From positions 1 through 15,024 of the forward strand of contig CAXTMA010000081.1 of the NCBI GenBank assembly GCA_964245015.1: a stretch of DNA of 15,024 nucleotides, given 5' to 3'. The position numbers and the translations under genes are program-made. The notes under the pieces were generated by a model. That model made no database searches. It was not told the DNA's origin and saw only the letters and a list, made by a program, of their open reading frames with translations. Numbering within the stretch: position 1 is the stretch's first letter; each line of letters opens with the position of its first letter. Positions 1-6,355 of this stretch are shown piece after piece. Source of the DNA: RH-AL1 sp964245015 (GTDB taxonomy: Bacteria > Pseudomonadota > Alphaproteobacteria > Rhizobiales > Beijerinckiaceae).

Positions 1-2
1 CG

Positions 3-383
3 ACAGCCAAGCTGCGCTGGCGCATCGAACGGGACGACCAGGACCTGAAGCAGGAACTTGGTTTAGGGCACTACGAGGGCCGGGGATGGCGCGGTTTCCA
101 CCATCATGCCAGCCTGTGCATCGCGGCCTGTGGATTCCTGATCACCCTTCGCGGAGCGCTTTCCCCCTCAGCTTCGGCTCGCCCCAGGCTTGGCCCGGCG
201 CCTTGCCTTCCCAGCGCTCGCCGACCCCGCGGCTCCGCCGGTTCGGCCCGAGCGTCATGTGCCCACCTCCATCGCCACCGTGCGGCAGAGCCTCATCGTC
301 GCCCTGATCCGGCGCCTCGCCCGATGTCCCTGCTGCCGCCAGACCAACAAACGACACCACCCACCCAATTCATGACGCAGTAG
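3..383 (+). pseudogene. IS701-family transposase, 3' fragment
   Basis: Frame 3 is open from the window edge and reads WRIERDDQDLKQELGLGHYE, then GRGWRGFHHHASLCIAACGF. This is the C-terminal DDE-domain signature of IS701-type DDE transposases, and the WRIER..Q.LK.ELG region carries the catalytic glutamate. Only the C-terminal end is present because the gene runs off the left edge. Downstream of about position 170 the frame-3 translation (Ala/Pro/Arg-rich) looks less like the family than frame 1, which reads ERHVPTSIATVRQSLIVALI and then RRLARCPCC, an ending I recall from this family. A frameshift between about 150 and 200 is therefore likely and the copy is probably inactive. Family assignment is from recall of motifs, not from a search. 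The CDS is transposition-related and has no link to the genes downstream. Confidence 0.72.
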
Positions 384-385
384 TA

Positions 386-490
386 CTAAGCAGGTTTCGC
401 AAAAGTGCCCCGCGATTTTGCGATCAAAACCTGCGGCATAGCAAAGGCTCAGCGGGTGAAGCGTTGGCCTGCCAACGCAAACCTGCTTAG
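386..490. repeat. 105-bp nested inverted-repeat element (MITE-like)
   Basis: The ends are a perfect 12-bp inverted repeat: ctaagcaggttt at 386-397 and aaacctgcttag at 479-490. Two further hairpins lie inside. The first pairs cgcaaaa (398-404) with ttttgcg (416-422). The second pairs gcgttggc (461-468) with gccaacgc (471-478) around a 2-nt loop. The segment gcaggttt (390-397) can also pair with aaacctgc at 427-434, so alternative folds exist. No flanking target duplication is visible. It could be a miniature inverted-repeat element, the collapsed ends of a larger insertion sequence, or a structured recombination site. The location beside the IS701 fragment fits a mobile origin. Confidence 0.5.
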
Positions 491-769
491 ACCCTGCCGG
501 AAAGGAGGCCCTCAAAGCGTGGCTCGATCTCGTGATCACCTACCGGCGCGCGATCTCCGACAGCTTCGCTCAGCTCGACCTGCACCGATCGACCGGGACG
601 GCGCCCAGCGTGCCGCCCCACCATGGCCGACCCGCCGACGATCCTGGCGGGATTGCCTCAATCACCGTCTCGCGGACGATCAGCGCCGACGATTTGCCTG
701 GGAGCTCTCGCGCAAAGCCCTCGCGGTCAGTGCGTTGATCGCCTACCTGCCGCCGGTCGATGCCGGGTC
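491..769 (+). other. unassigned coding-like debris before the gap
   Basis: No complete gene can be supported here. Frame 1 from about 505 reads EALKAWLDLVITYRRAISDS and stops at 738. Frame 3 is open to the gap and its last part reads FAWELSRKALAVSALIAYLP. Both short stretches look protein-like but they lie in different frames. This suggests a decayed gene with at least one frameshift, or two fragments. I do not recognise the family. The sequence runs into ten undetermined bases, so the reading frame cannot be carried across. Confidence 0.3.
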
Positions 770-779
770 NNNNNNNNNN
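770..779. other. assembly gap (10 N)
   Basis: Ten consecutive undetermined bases. A round number of N usually marks a scaffold join of unknown true length, so sequence on the two sides may not be adjacent in the genome. The gap sits between IS-related sequence and an attachment site, where repeated DNA commonly breaks assemblies. Confidence 0.95.
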
Positions 780-843
780 GGAAACCATGGAGGACCTGGG
801 CGTGGATCTCGGCATGGTGCCGCTCGACGTGCTTGCGTCATAG
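780..843 (+). CDS. 3' end of an unidentified gene after the gap
   Basis: Immediately after the gap, frame 1 reads ETMEDLGVDLGMVPLDVLAS and ends with TAG at 841-843. The composition is protein-like, but only about 20 residues are present and the upstream part is lost in the gap. It may or may not belong with the frame-3 stretch ending before the N run, because the gap length is arbitrary. The stop overlaps, tail to tail, the stop of a possible minus-strand gene at 838. Function unknown. Confidence 0.3.
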
Positions 844-999
844 CTCGTATTCGACCTGACGTTCGTAGATTGCCCGAATATCCAGCAGGGGCAGCTTGGC
901 TGTGCGGCGAAGAGCGTTGCGGCATAGAACCGAGAAGAAGATGGCGGCCCGATCAGGCATCTCGCGTGCGCCCACTTTTGTGCGGAGCGCGAACGCCAT
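838..999 (-). CDS. possible small gene or gene fragment, function unknown
   Basis: A minus-strand open frame from an ATG at 999 gives about 53 residues, including EMPDRAAIFFSVLCRNALRR and KLPLLDIRAIYERQVEYEL. The second half has balanced, helix-like composition unlike random GC-rich translation. The frame extends further upstream (to 1113) but becomes low-complexity there, so the start is uncertain. It may be the 3' remnant of a larger gene. I do not recognise it, and no clear ribosome-binding site is seen. Confidence 0.3.
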   Translation of the reverse strand: MAFALRTKVGAREMPDRAAIFFSVLCRNALRRTAKLPLLDIRAIYERQVEYEL

Positions 1000-1011
1000 C
1001 AGACAGCACCG

Positions 1012-1045
1012 GCAGGGTGTTCTCCTCTGCAGGGTGTTCTCCTCG
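1012..1045 (+). repeat. 17-bp tandem duplication
   Basis: Two adjacent copies of gcagggtgttctcctc (1012-1027 and 1029-1044) sit at a 17-bp period. A short hairpin follows: agcgtgt (1048-1054) pairs with acacgct (1059-1065) around a 4-nt loop. No T tract follows on either strand, so it is not a standard terminator. Nothing else recognisable lies between 1000 and 1165. Confidence 0.7.
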
Positions 1046-1165
1046 GCAGCGTGTGCCAACACGCTCGGCACGAAAGTGGGTACAACACCCCGGTACGCAC
1101 GGGGCAGCGACACCCATCCGAAGGCGACGGTCCCGACGAAAGCATTGCAACGAAACAGGAACTTT

Positions 1166-1217
1166 TGGCGTCCCGGAAGGGATTCGAACCCCTGACCTAC
1201 GGTTTAGGAAACCGTTT
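1166..1217 (-). other. tRNA-Arg(CCT) 3' fragment, probable att site
   Basis: Read on the minus strand, this is the 3' part of a tRNA. It has an anticodon stem-loop ACGGT-TTCCTAA-ACCGT with anticodon CCT, then a variable region. A TΨC arm (AGGGG-TTCGAAT-CCCTT) and acceptor strand CCGGGAC follow, then GCCA. The 5' half (acceptor 5' strand and D-arm) is missing, and the sequence beyond 1217 does not resemble a tRNA. A tRNA 3' fragment directly downstream of a tyrosine-recombinase gene is the usual look of an attachment site that restores the tRNA on integration. The polarity implies that the element lies toward higher coordinates (the integrase side) and the chromosome toward lower ones. If the molecule is circular, it would instead be attP. 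Confidence 0.8.
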
Positions 1218-1269
1218 TCTACTGTTGTTATTGTTGACTCTTCTAACTGTGTGTCGCGTCCTTGTCGCG

Positions 1270-2499
1270 TCAAGCCAGCAGGGCGCGCTCCGCGGCGGCT
1301 AGTTCGTCGGCGTCGTCGCCCCGCGGGAAGAGGTGGCCATAGCGATCCATTGTGAGCACGATGGTCGAATGCCCGAGCCGCTCTTGCACCATCTTCGGCG
1401 GCAGCCCGAGGCCGCCATCTGCCGGCCGGTTGATGCACCATGACGCGAAGAAATGGCGAAGGGCATGGAGGCCGGGATACCGCGCTTGCTGCCGCCCGTC
1501 CGTGTCGAGGATCGGCTTGCCCTTCGCGTTAAGTGCGACCACGCCGGCGCGGACCTGCGTCGGTTGCCAGCCCCGTTGCACGATGTTGGCGTGCCCCTCC
1601 GCCCGGCCGGTGCTTGTCGGGAAGACCAACCCGGCCTCGCCCTTCGGACCGGCGAGCTTCCATTCGCGTAGCGCGGCGAGCGCCGCCGGCGGGAGAGGCA
1701 CCGTCCGCTCGCTCGTCTCGCTCTTGGGACTCCCCATCACGCCCTTGTTATCGGCGCGCTGGCGGACATGAAGTTCTTTGCGGGTGAGGTCGACGTCGAC
1801 CCATCGGAGGCCGCGAAGCTCTGACGCCCGCAGGCCGGTGAACACCGCTACCAACAAGAACGGCCGCCATCGTCCTCCAGAAGCCGCCAGGACGGCTTTG
1901 ACCTCGGCGGGCGTGGGGATGTCGGTGCCGACCTTCAACCGGCCTTGGTGGCGCTTTACAAGCCGCCGTTCGCCGCCGCGGCGCCGGGTGCCTCGCATCT
2001 CCGCCACGACGTTCCGGCCGATCAAGCCGCGCTCCTGCGCATCGGCGAGCGCCGTCCCGAAAGTGCGGAGGACGCGACGAACCATGTCTGCCGAACGGGC
2101 GCGCTGTTCGCCACCCGGCGCCGCTTTGCCGGCCCGCATATCATCTTCGAAGCCTCGGACCACAGCGGGTGTCAGGGCTGTCAGCTTCTGCCGGCCGAGG
2201 TAGGGCCTGACGTGAAGGTCAAGGTGCTGCCGGTAGGCTTCGATCGACGTCCGCTCCAGTCCTTTCGCGCGGCAGCCGTCGAGAAACAGGGCGCACGCGC
2301 GATCAACCGTGACCGACTCGCTCGGTGCAGTGTGGGTGCCATGCCCGACAGCGACCTTGATTCGCGCTTGTGCAGCGTCGGCAGCCTTCTTCGTGTCGAA
2401 GGTCTCCAGGTGCCGCTTGCCTGCGGCATCTACATAGTCGACCACCCAAGCAGTCTTTTCCTTTCCGCCAGACGTCCATCTCCGCTTGCGAACCGACAT
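1270..2499 (-). CDS. phage-type tyrosine recombinase / integrase
   Basis: This 409-residue protein should catalyse site-specific integration and excision of a mobile element. The N-terminal arm-binding segment is about residues 1-60. A SAM-like core-binding domain spans about 62-165, with the catalytic domain from about 195. The family residues are visible: R224 in FTGLRASELRGL, K259 in SPKSETSERTV, H345 and R348 in GLHALRHFF, H377 in ERLGHSTI, and nucleophile Y387 in MDRYGHLFP. Length and motif spacing are normal for a P4/lambda-type integrase, so it looks intact. The gene ends about 50 bp from the tRNA-Arg(CCT) fragment, which is probably its attachment site. Nothing that looks like an excisionase was found next to it. 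Confidence 0.93.
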   Translation of the reverse strand: MSVRKRRWTSGGKEKTAWVVDYVDAAGKRHLETFDTKKAADAAQARIKVAVGHGTHTAPSESVTVDRACALFLDGCRAKGLERTSIEAYRQHLDLHVRPYLGRQKLTALTPAVVRGFEDDMRAGKAAPGGEQRARSADMVRRVLRTFGTALADAQERGLIGRNVVAEMRGTRRRGGERRLVKRHQGRLKVGTDIPTPAEVKAVLAASGGRWRPFLLVAVFTGLRASELRGLRWVDVDLTRKELHVRQRADNKGVMGSPKSETSERTVPLPPAALAALREWKLAGPKGEAGLVFPTSTGRAEGHANIVQRGWQPTQVRAGVVALNAKGKPILDTDGRQQARYPGLHALRHFFASWCINRPADGGLGLPPKMVQERLGHSTIVLTMDRYGHLFPRGDDADELAAAERALLA

Positions 2500-2670
2500 G
2501 CGTGCTTCCGAAGACGATCATGTCGCATAGAAACCGTCAGTCAAGAACAAGCTGGAAATTGCTCGCTCGTATTCAGCACTACGAAGTGAGTAAGACGCGC
2601 TTCTCCCTACCGCCGGCCGAGGCGGGCAGCCTTGGCACGAGCAAATCCGTCATCATCGTGCGCGAGCGCG

Positions 2671-2702
2671 GCGGCAACGCTTCGCCGTTGCCGCTTCTTT
2701 GT
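2671..2702 (+). terminator. rho-independent terminator-like hairpin
   Basis: A perfect 9-bp stem, gcggcaacg (2671-2679) with cgttgccgc (2686-2694), has a 6-nt loop and is followed by the T-rich run ttctttgtt. The T run lies only on the plus-strand side. No plus-strand gene is recognisable immediately upstream, so it may be left from a lost gene, end an antisense or small RNA, or shield the gene at 2737. Confidence 0.55.
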
Positions 2703-2736
2703 TCCTCATAGATAATGCCCACTGAAGGAGGCGACG

Positions 2737-3051
2737 ATGCTGGGTAGGGCGGCGATCGGGCTAGTGACGTTGGCCATAATAGTAGCGGCGAGCGCAACAC
2801 AGGCTGGCGAACGCGTTCACATGAAGTACGGGGGTGCTGCCTGCAGAGATCCAAGCACGCTCAAGCGTATGAGAGATGCCTCTTACAGCAATAATGCAGA
2901 GAAGGTAAGTAGCATTTTTGCTGACGGCAATTGTTACATGCTAGGCGCCGGGACAATCGTTGAGCGTCTGTCGATATCTGACGGTGTAGCCACAATCAAG
3001 ACTGATGACAGCATTGCCTATGTCTTCGATAAGATCCTACTGCCGTTTTAG
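2737..3051 (+). CDS. small exported protein of unknown function
   Basis: This 104-residue protein starts at ATG 2737 with a strong aaggagg Shine-Dalgarno 6 nt upstream. The N-terminus (MLGRAAIGLVTLAIIVAASA, then TQAGE) is a classic Sec signal peptide, with cleavage probably after an Ala-x-Ala near residue 23. The mature part is about 80 residues and has two cysteines, one in GGAACRD and one in DGNCYMLG, that could form a disulfide in the periplasm. I do not recognise the family. It stands alone, with the integrase on the other strand upstream and no gene for about 480 bp downstream. Codon use is less GC-biased than the SOS and lux genes, which fits mobile-element cargo. Confidence 0.7.
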   Translation: MLGRAAIGLVTLAIIVAASATQAGERVHMKYGGAACRDPSTLKRMRDASYSNNAEKVSSIFADGNCYMLGAGTIVERLSISDGVATIKTDDSIAYVFDKILLPF

Positions 3052-3495
3052 AAATCTTGCACGCCGAAGGGCACGGCCATTATTCTTGCAAGCGTGACCG
3101 CGCCTCTCTCCGCTCCCTCTCCTTCACCACCAGTCCCCGCACGCTTGTCAGATACAGCAGGTTCGACCGAACGTGCAGCTTCATGCCCTTGAGCGCGGTC
3201 GGATCAGCGCGAGCGTCGCAGAGCTAAAGCGGTTCTGATCATTTCAACTCCGATGGGCAGGACAACAGGGCACAGCACCGGGTCGCCTACTGCCAAGGCA
3301 AAGCCTGCCGAAAGGAGAAGGACACCGGCCTGTGACGAAATCTGCTCGGGAGGGTGCGGTAGACGATAATCGGCCTCAGACGCTCGCCCCACTGGCTTTG
3401 GCCGACAGGGGCTTTTAGCGTTCACAAACAGCGCGAACTCACTCGTTCGAGTTATCCACAGGCCGCCCCGCGTCGCCGATCGACTCCGCCGCAGC
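3052..3495. other. intergenic stretch without a convincing gene
   Basis: About 440 bp with no supported gene. Minus-strand open frames here are low-complexity Arg/Pro/Ser shadows without a plausible start. The one exact motif is ttatccaca at 3452-3460, which matches the DnaA-box consensus. It is single and no iterons or AT-rich unwinding region accompany it, so it is not evidence for an origin. The right end holds the promoter region of the SOS cassette. Confidence 0.5.
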
Positions 3496-3510
3496 GTTCC
3501 CTTTATGTTC
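3496..3510 (+). promoter_or_regulatory. LexA (SOS) operator, alphaproteobacterial type
   Basis: The sequence gttccctttatgttc is a GTTC-N7-GTTC direct repeat, the LexA-binding motif known from Rhizobiales, Rhodobacter and Caulobacter. It lies 22 nt before the GTG start at 3532 and upstream of umuD and umuC, where a LexA operator is expected. It also overlaps an alternative in-frame ATG at 3505, which argues that the ATG is not the translation start. No second box was found nearby. Confidence 0.8.
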
Positions 3511-3531
3511 TTGCCGACTGGAGGACATGCC

Positions 3532-3786
3532 GTGGCGATCAACTACCTCATCCTGCCCTTCGTCGTCGCCAAGCGCGGCGGCAAGCTGGTGCCGGGCACC
3601 CCGCAGAAGGCCAAGGACGCCGTCAGGGCGCTTGCCGCCGCCGAGCGCATGACCGGCCAGTACGCCGGTCTCGTCGTGCTGGAGGAGCAGTCCGACCCCG
3701 AGCAGGACATCTACGCCGAACCCAGGCTGCTGCGCGCCATCGGGCAGGTGCCGTCCGAAATGATCGAAGCCCTCGCCGCCGCCTAG
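3532..3786 (+). CDS. small protein, first gene of the SOS umuDC cassette
   Basis: This 84-residue protein starts AINYLILPFVVAKRGGKLVP and contains TPQKAKDAVRALAAAERMTG. I chose GTG 3532 because ggagg (3520-3524) sits 7 nt upstream and the in-frame ATG at 3505 lies inside the LexA box. It is followed 41 nt later by umuD on the same strand, so it should be LexA-controlled and induced with the polymerase. I recall similar small proteins beside umuDC in alphaproteobacteria but know no function. The sequence looks soluble, with alternating strand and helix segments and no signal peptide. A role as an accessory to the mutasome is a guess from position only. Confidence 0.75.
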   Translation: MAINYLILPFVVAKRGGKLVPGTPQKAKDAVRALAAAERMTGQYAGLVVLEEQSDPEQDIYAEPRLLRAIGQVPSEMIEALAAA

Positions 3787-3827
3787 CGGCTTCACCTCCA
3801 ACGCCTCGGAAGAACAAGGAAGAGCCC

Positions 3828-4262
3828 GTGCAGATCGCGCGCCTCGTCTACAGCACACCCATGCCCGTGCCCATGCTGGCGCGCCCCGTTCGCGCCGGCT
3901 TCCCGAGCCCGGCCGACGACTTCATCGAAGGCCCGATCGACATCCAGGCGATGCTCATCACCAATCGCGCCGCCACCTTCCTGGTGAAGGTCGCCGGCGA
4001 CAGCATGGTCCAGAAGGGCCTGCATGACGGCGATATCGCGATCGTCGACCGCTCGCTCACGCCCCAGCACGGCGACGTCGTGGTGGTCGACATCGACGAC
4101 GAGCGTTCGTTCAAGGTGTGGTCGCTCCGCGACGGCAGCGTCGCCCTCGCCTTCGCCAACCTGCGCTACCCCGCCTTCGAGCTGGACCCAGCGGCGCACG
4201 TCGAGGTGTGGGGCGTGGTGTCCGGCTCCTGCAACCCGCGGCGCCGGGCGACCAGGGTTTGA
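3828..4262 (+). CDS. umuD: UmuD-like self-cleaving polymerase V subunit
   Basis: This 144-residue S24 (LexA/UmuD) family serine peptidase is close to the 139 residues of E. coli UmuD. RecA-stimulated self-cleavage removes the N-terminal tail, and the UmuD' dimer then joins UmuC in polymerase V. The cleavage site is visible as A23-G24 in RAGFPSPADDF, where E. coli has Cys24-Gly25. The catalytic serine is S59 in KVAGDSMVQKG, and the lysine is K96 in ERSFKVWSL. The GTG start is supported by an aaggaag Shine-Dalgarno just upstream. The stop overlaps the start of umuC by two bases, which indicates translational coupling. A LexA box upstream of the cassette makes SOS control likely. Nothing suggests inactivity. 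Confidence 0.93.
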   Translation: MQIARLVYSTPMPVPMLARPVRAGFPSPADDFIEGPIDIQAMLITNRAATFLVKVAGDSMVQKGLHDGDIAIVDRSLTPQHGDVVVVDIDDERSFKVWSLRDGSVALAFANLRYPAFELDPAAHVEVWGVVSGSCNPRRRATRV

Positions 4263-5599
4263 GCGCGCCGGCGCGGCCGCCCTCCCTTGCCTTGGTGGAT
4301 GGCAACGCATTTTATTGCAGCTGTGAGCGGGTGTTCGACCCCAGGCTGCGCACCGTGCCCGTCATCGTGCTCAGCAACAACGATGGATGCGCCATCGCCC
4401 GCACTGCGGAGGCCAAGGCGCTCGGCATCCGCATGGGTGACCCCTGGTTCAAGATTCGCGACCTCTGCCGGCGCGAGGGTGTCCGGGTATTCTCCTCGAA
4501 CTATGCCCTCTACGGCGACATGAGCGCGAGGGCCAATTCGATCTACGACCGCTTCGCCCACGCCGTCGAGGTCTACAGCATCGACGAAAGCTTTCTTGAC
4601 GTCGCCGACGTGGACCCGGCGCATCGCGTCGAACTCGGCCGCGACCTCCGCGCCACGGTGCTGGCCTGGACGGGGCTGCCGACCTGCGTCGGGATCGGGC
4701 CGACGAAGACGCTGGCCAAGCTCGCTAACCATCTTGCCAAACGGCATGTCGAGATGGGCGGCGTCTGCGATCTGACCGACCCAACCTACCGGGAACCGTG
4801 GCTGGCCCGCACCTCGCTCGACGAGATCTGGGGCATCGGCCCGGCAAGCCAAGCCAAACTGCGCGCGATGGGCTGCGAAACCGTCGCCGATGTTCGCGAC
4901 CTCGACCCCAAGCTCGCCCGCAAGGGCCTGACGGTCGTCGGCGAGCGCATCATCCACGAACTGCGGGGGCTCCCATGCCTCCAACTCGAAAGCGTGCCGG
5001 CGACGCGCAAGGGCTGCGCGGTCACCCGCTGCTTTTCGGGCCGGGTCGCCGACCGCGCCACGGTGGAGCAGGCCGTGGCGGCGCACGCCAGCCGGCTCGG
5101 CGAGAAGCTGCGGCGGGAACGCCTCGGCACGGACCATGTCGGGGTCTTCTTCCACACCTCCGAGCACGACGCCGGCGCCCCGCAGCGCTCGGCGGCGATC
5201 ACGATGACACTGCCGGAGGCGACGAGCGACACATTGGTCCTGGTCGCGGCGGCGACGGCCGGTGTCCGGCAGGTCTGGCGGGCGGGCTACCGCTACAGCA
5301 AGGCCGGCGTCGTCACGGTCGACCTGGTGCGGCTGGAGGCGAGCCAGCGCGCGCTGCCGGGCGTCGGGCAAGCTGACCGCGCTAAAGCAGCCGCGCTGAT
5401 GATGGCGCTGGACCATTGCAACGCGCGGTTCGGCCGAGGCACGGTTGTAGTGGCCGCCGCCGGGCAGCCGGCCAGCCGGCGGGGCTGGGCGACGAAGTTC
5501 GAGATGCGCTCGCCGCGGTACACGACGCGATTGGCCGAGGTGCCGGTGGTGTCGGCCGGGATGCCGGCTGCGAGGGAGGCTCGCCATGCCGACCTATGA
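4259..5599 (+). CDS. umuC: UmuC, catalytic subunit of Y-family DNA polymerase V
   Basis: This 446-residue Y-family translesion polymerase has palm motifs LALVDGNAFYCSCE (D14) and VYSIDESFLDV (D109, E110), which supply the metal-binding acids. Next come VLSNNDGCAIART, PTKTLAKLANH, a helix-hairpin-helix near WGIGPASQAKLRAMG, and the little-finger region. The UmuC-type C-terminal domain ends in MRSPRYTTR. The TTG at 4259 is the best start because it overlaps the umuD stop; longer versions read through the umuD gene in another frame, and the next candidates would cut the first catalytic motif. Where E. coli UmuC has the beta-clamp motif QLNLF, this protein reads SQRALPG, so clamp binding may be weak or placed elsewhere. 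It overlaps the next small gene by 14 bp. Confidence 0.93.
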   Translation: MSAPARPPSLALVDGNAFYCSCERVFDPRLRTVPVIVLSNNDGCAIARTAEAKALGIRMGDPWFKIRDLCRREGVRVFSSNYALYGDMSARANSIYDRFAHAVEVYSIDESFLDVADVDPAHRVELGRDLRATVLAWTGLPTCVGIGPTKTLAKLANHLAKRHVEMGGVCDLTDPTYREPWLARTSLDEIWGIGPASQAKLRAMGCETVADVRDLDPKLARKGLTVVGERIIHELRGLPCLQLESVPATRKGCAVTRCFSGRVADRATVEQAVAAHASRLGEKLRRERLGTDHVGVFFHTSEHDAGAPQRSAAITMTLPEATSDTLVLVAAATAGVRQVWRAGYRYSKAGVVTVDLVRLEASQRALPGVGQADRAKAAALMMALDHCNARFGRGTVVVAAAGQPASRRGWATKFEMRSPRYTTRLAEVPVVSAGMPAAREARHADL

Positions 5600-5777
5600 T
5601 CTGCTGATCGACCATCCCGGCGCGCAGCCCGTGATCGTGTTCGGGTTCAGCGACACCTCGGCGGAGGAGTTCGTTCGCGAGGTGCTGCGGGCCGACTATG
5701 CCGGCGAGATAGATCGGGTCGTGCTGGGCGCGCGTGTCGCAATGATGGCTTGGGCCGGCGGACGGATCGTAGTGTAG
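5586..5777 (+). CDS. small protein coupled to umuC, function unknown
   Basis: A 63-residue protein (MPTYDLLIDHPGAQPVIVFG and so on) begins at ATG 5586, inside the last codons of umuC, with a gggaggc Shine-Dalgarno 5 nt upstream. The 14-bp overlap and strong ribosome-binding site point to translational coupling, so it is probably the fourth gene of the SOS cassette. It contains two hydrophobic strand-like segments and an acidic helix (SAEEFVREVLRADYAGEI). It has no cysteines, signal peptide or membrane segment. I recognise no family. A modulator of polymerase V is possible from position only. Confidence 0.65.
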   Translation: MPTYDLLIDHPGAQPVIVFGFSDTSAEEFVREVLRADYAGEIDRVVLGARVAMMAWAGGRIVV

Positions 5778-6115
5778 ACGACGCTGGGCGAGGTGCTGAA
5801 CGGGCTCGATGGCCCCGTTAGGGCCGCCGCTGCTGCCGGTGAAGTTCTGAGTATGACCACTCAGCGCACCCGCAGTGCGGTGGCTGGCGAGACGCACCCG
5901 TAAGCAACGGCGCTGTCCCTTCCGCTGGCATAGCCATGCAGGCGGGAGCGTGGCTGCATACTGGTAGCCGTTGACCTTGAGTCGTCAAATTTCCGCGAGA
6001 AGCTCAATCTTGAGTTGCGCTTGGTCGCATACCTACCAAGCTACGATTGCGCTCGCATCGGTTCGATACCGCTTTCTCGACCTCGATGGGAAACGTACAT
6101 GTAGGAGTGGTGTAG
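5778..6115. other. intergenic stretch between the SOS and quorum-sensing blocks
   Basis: About 340 bp with no supported gene on either strand. It holds a weak 5-bp hairpin, ggccc (5811-5815) with gggcc (5821-5825), without a T tract. The right part (about 5960-6110) is less GC-rich and probably contains the promoter for the small gene at 6116, but I cannot assign -35/-10 elements with confidence. Confidence 0.45.
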
Positions 6116-6322
6116 ATGAACGATGCGATCGAGGATCGGCTTCCGGTGCGCGTTCAGCCTGATGTGCAGGAGACATACCGCCTGCTTTTCGCTTTCGTGC
6201 AGATCCGTGACAGGGCGGCGCGCGACCGCCTCATCGAGGCCGCCGAAGCGCTCATGGGCGAGCAGAAACCTTCGGCCTCGGTGACAATCGACGATGACCT
6301 CAAGACCGGGAACGGCGGGTAA
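6116..6322 (+). CDS. small helical protein next to luxR, function unknown
   Basis: This 68-residue protein starts at ATG 6116 with aggag at 6103-6107, 8 nt upstream. The core (ETYRLLFAFVQIRDRAARDR, then LIEAAEALMGEQ) is predicted to be helical and amphipathic. It has no cysteines and no signal peptide. It converges on luxR, with only 33 bp between the stops. Its composition resembles the small gene at 8903, on the other side of luxI and the dioxygenase, which also carries a short leucine-rich helix. I recall similar small proteins beside luxR-type genes in rhizobia but cannot name a family. A role in modulating quorum sensing is inferred from position only. Confidence 0.6.
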   Translation: MNDAIEDRLPVRVQPDVQETYRLLFAFVQIRDRAARDRLIEAAEALMGEQKPSASVTIDDDLKTGNGG

Positions 6323-6355
6323 GAACGACCGTAGTTGCGGAGCGGCCGCATCACG

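Noticed and set aside
3452..3460. Perfect DnaA-box match ttatccaca as a sign of a replication origin
   Set aside because: A single 9-mer is expected by chance. There are no clustered boxes, iterons, AT-rich region or replication gene in the window.
3505..3531. ATG 3505 as the start of the first SOS-cassette gene
   Set aside because: It lies inside the LexA operator and has no Shine-Dalgarno. GTG 3532 has ggagg 7 nt upstream.
3204..3542. 112-residue minus-strand open frame before the SOS cassette
   Set aside because: Low-complexity composition, no ribosome-binding site, and it covers the LexA box and promoter region of the cassette.
4166..5587. 473-residue minus-strand open frame opposite umuC
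   Set aside because: It mirrors the GC-rich third positions of umuC, is Arg/Ala/Gly-rich and matches no family. UmuC motifs on the plus strand are unambiguous.
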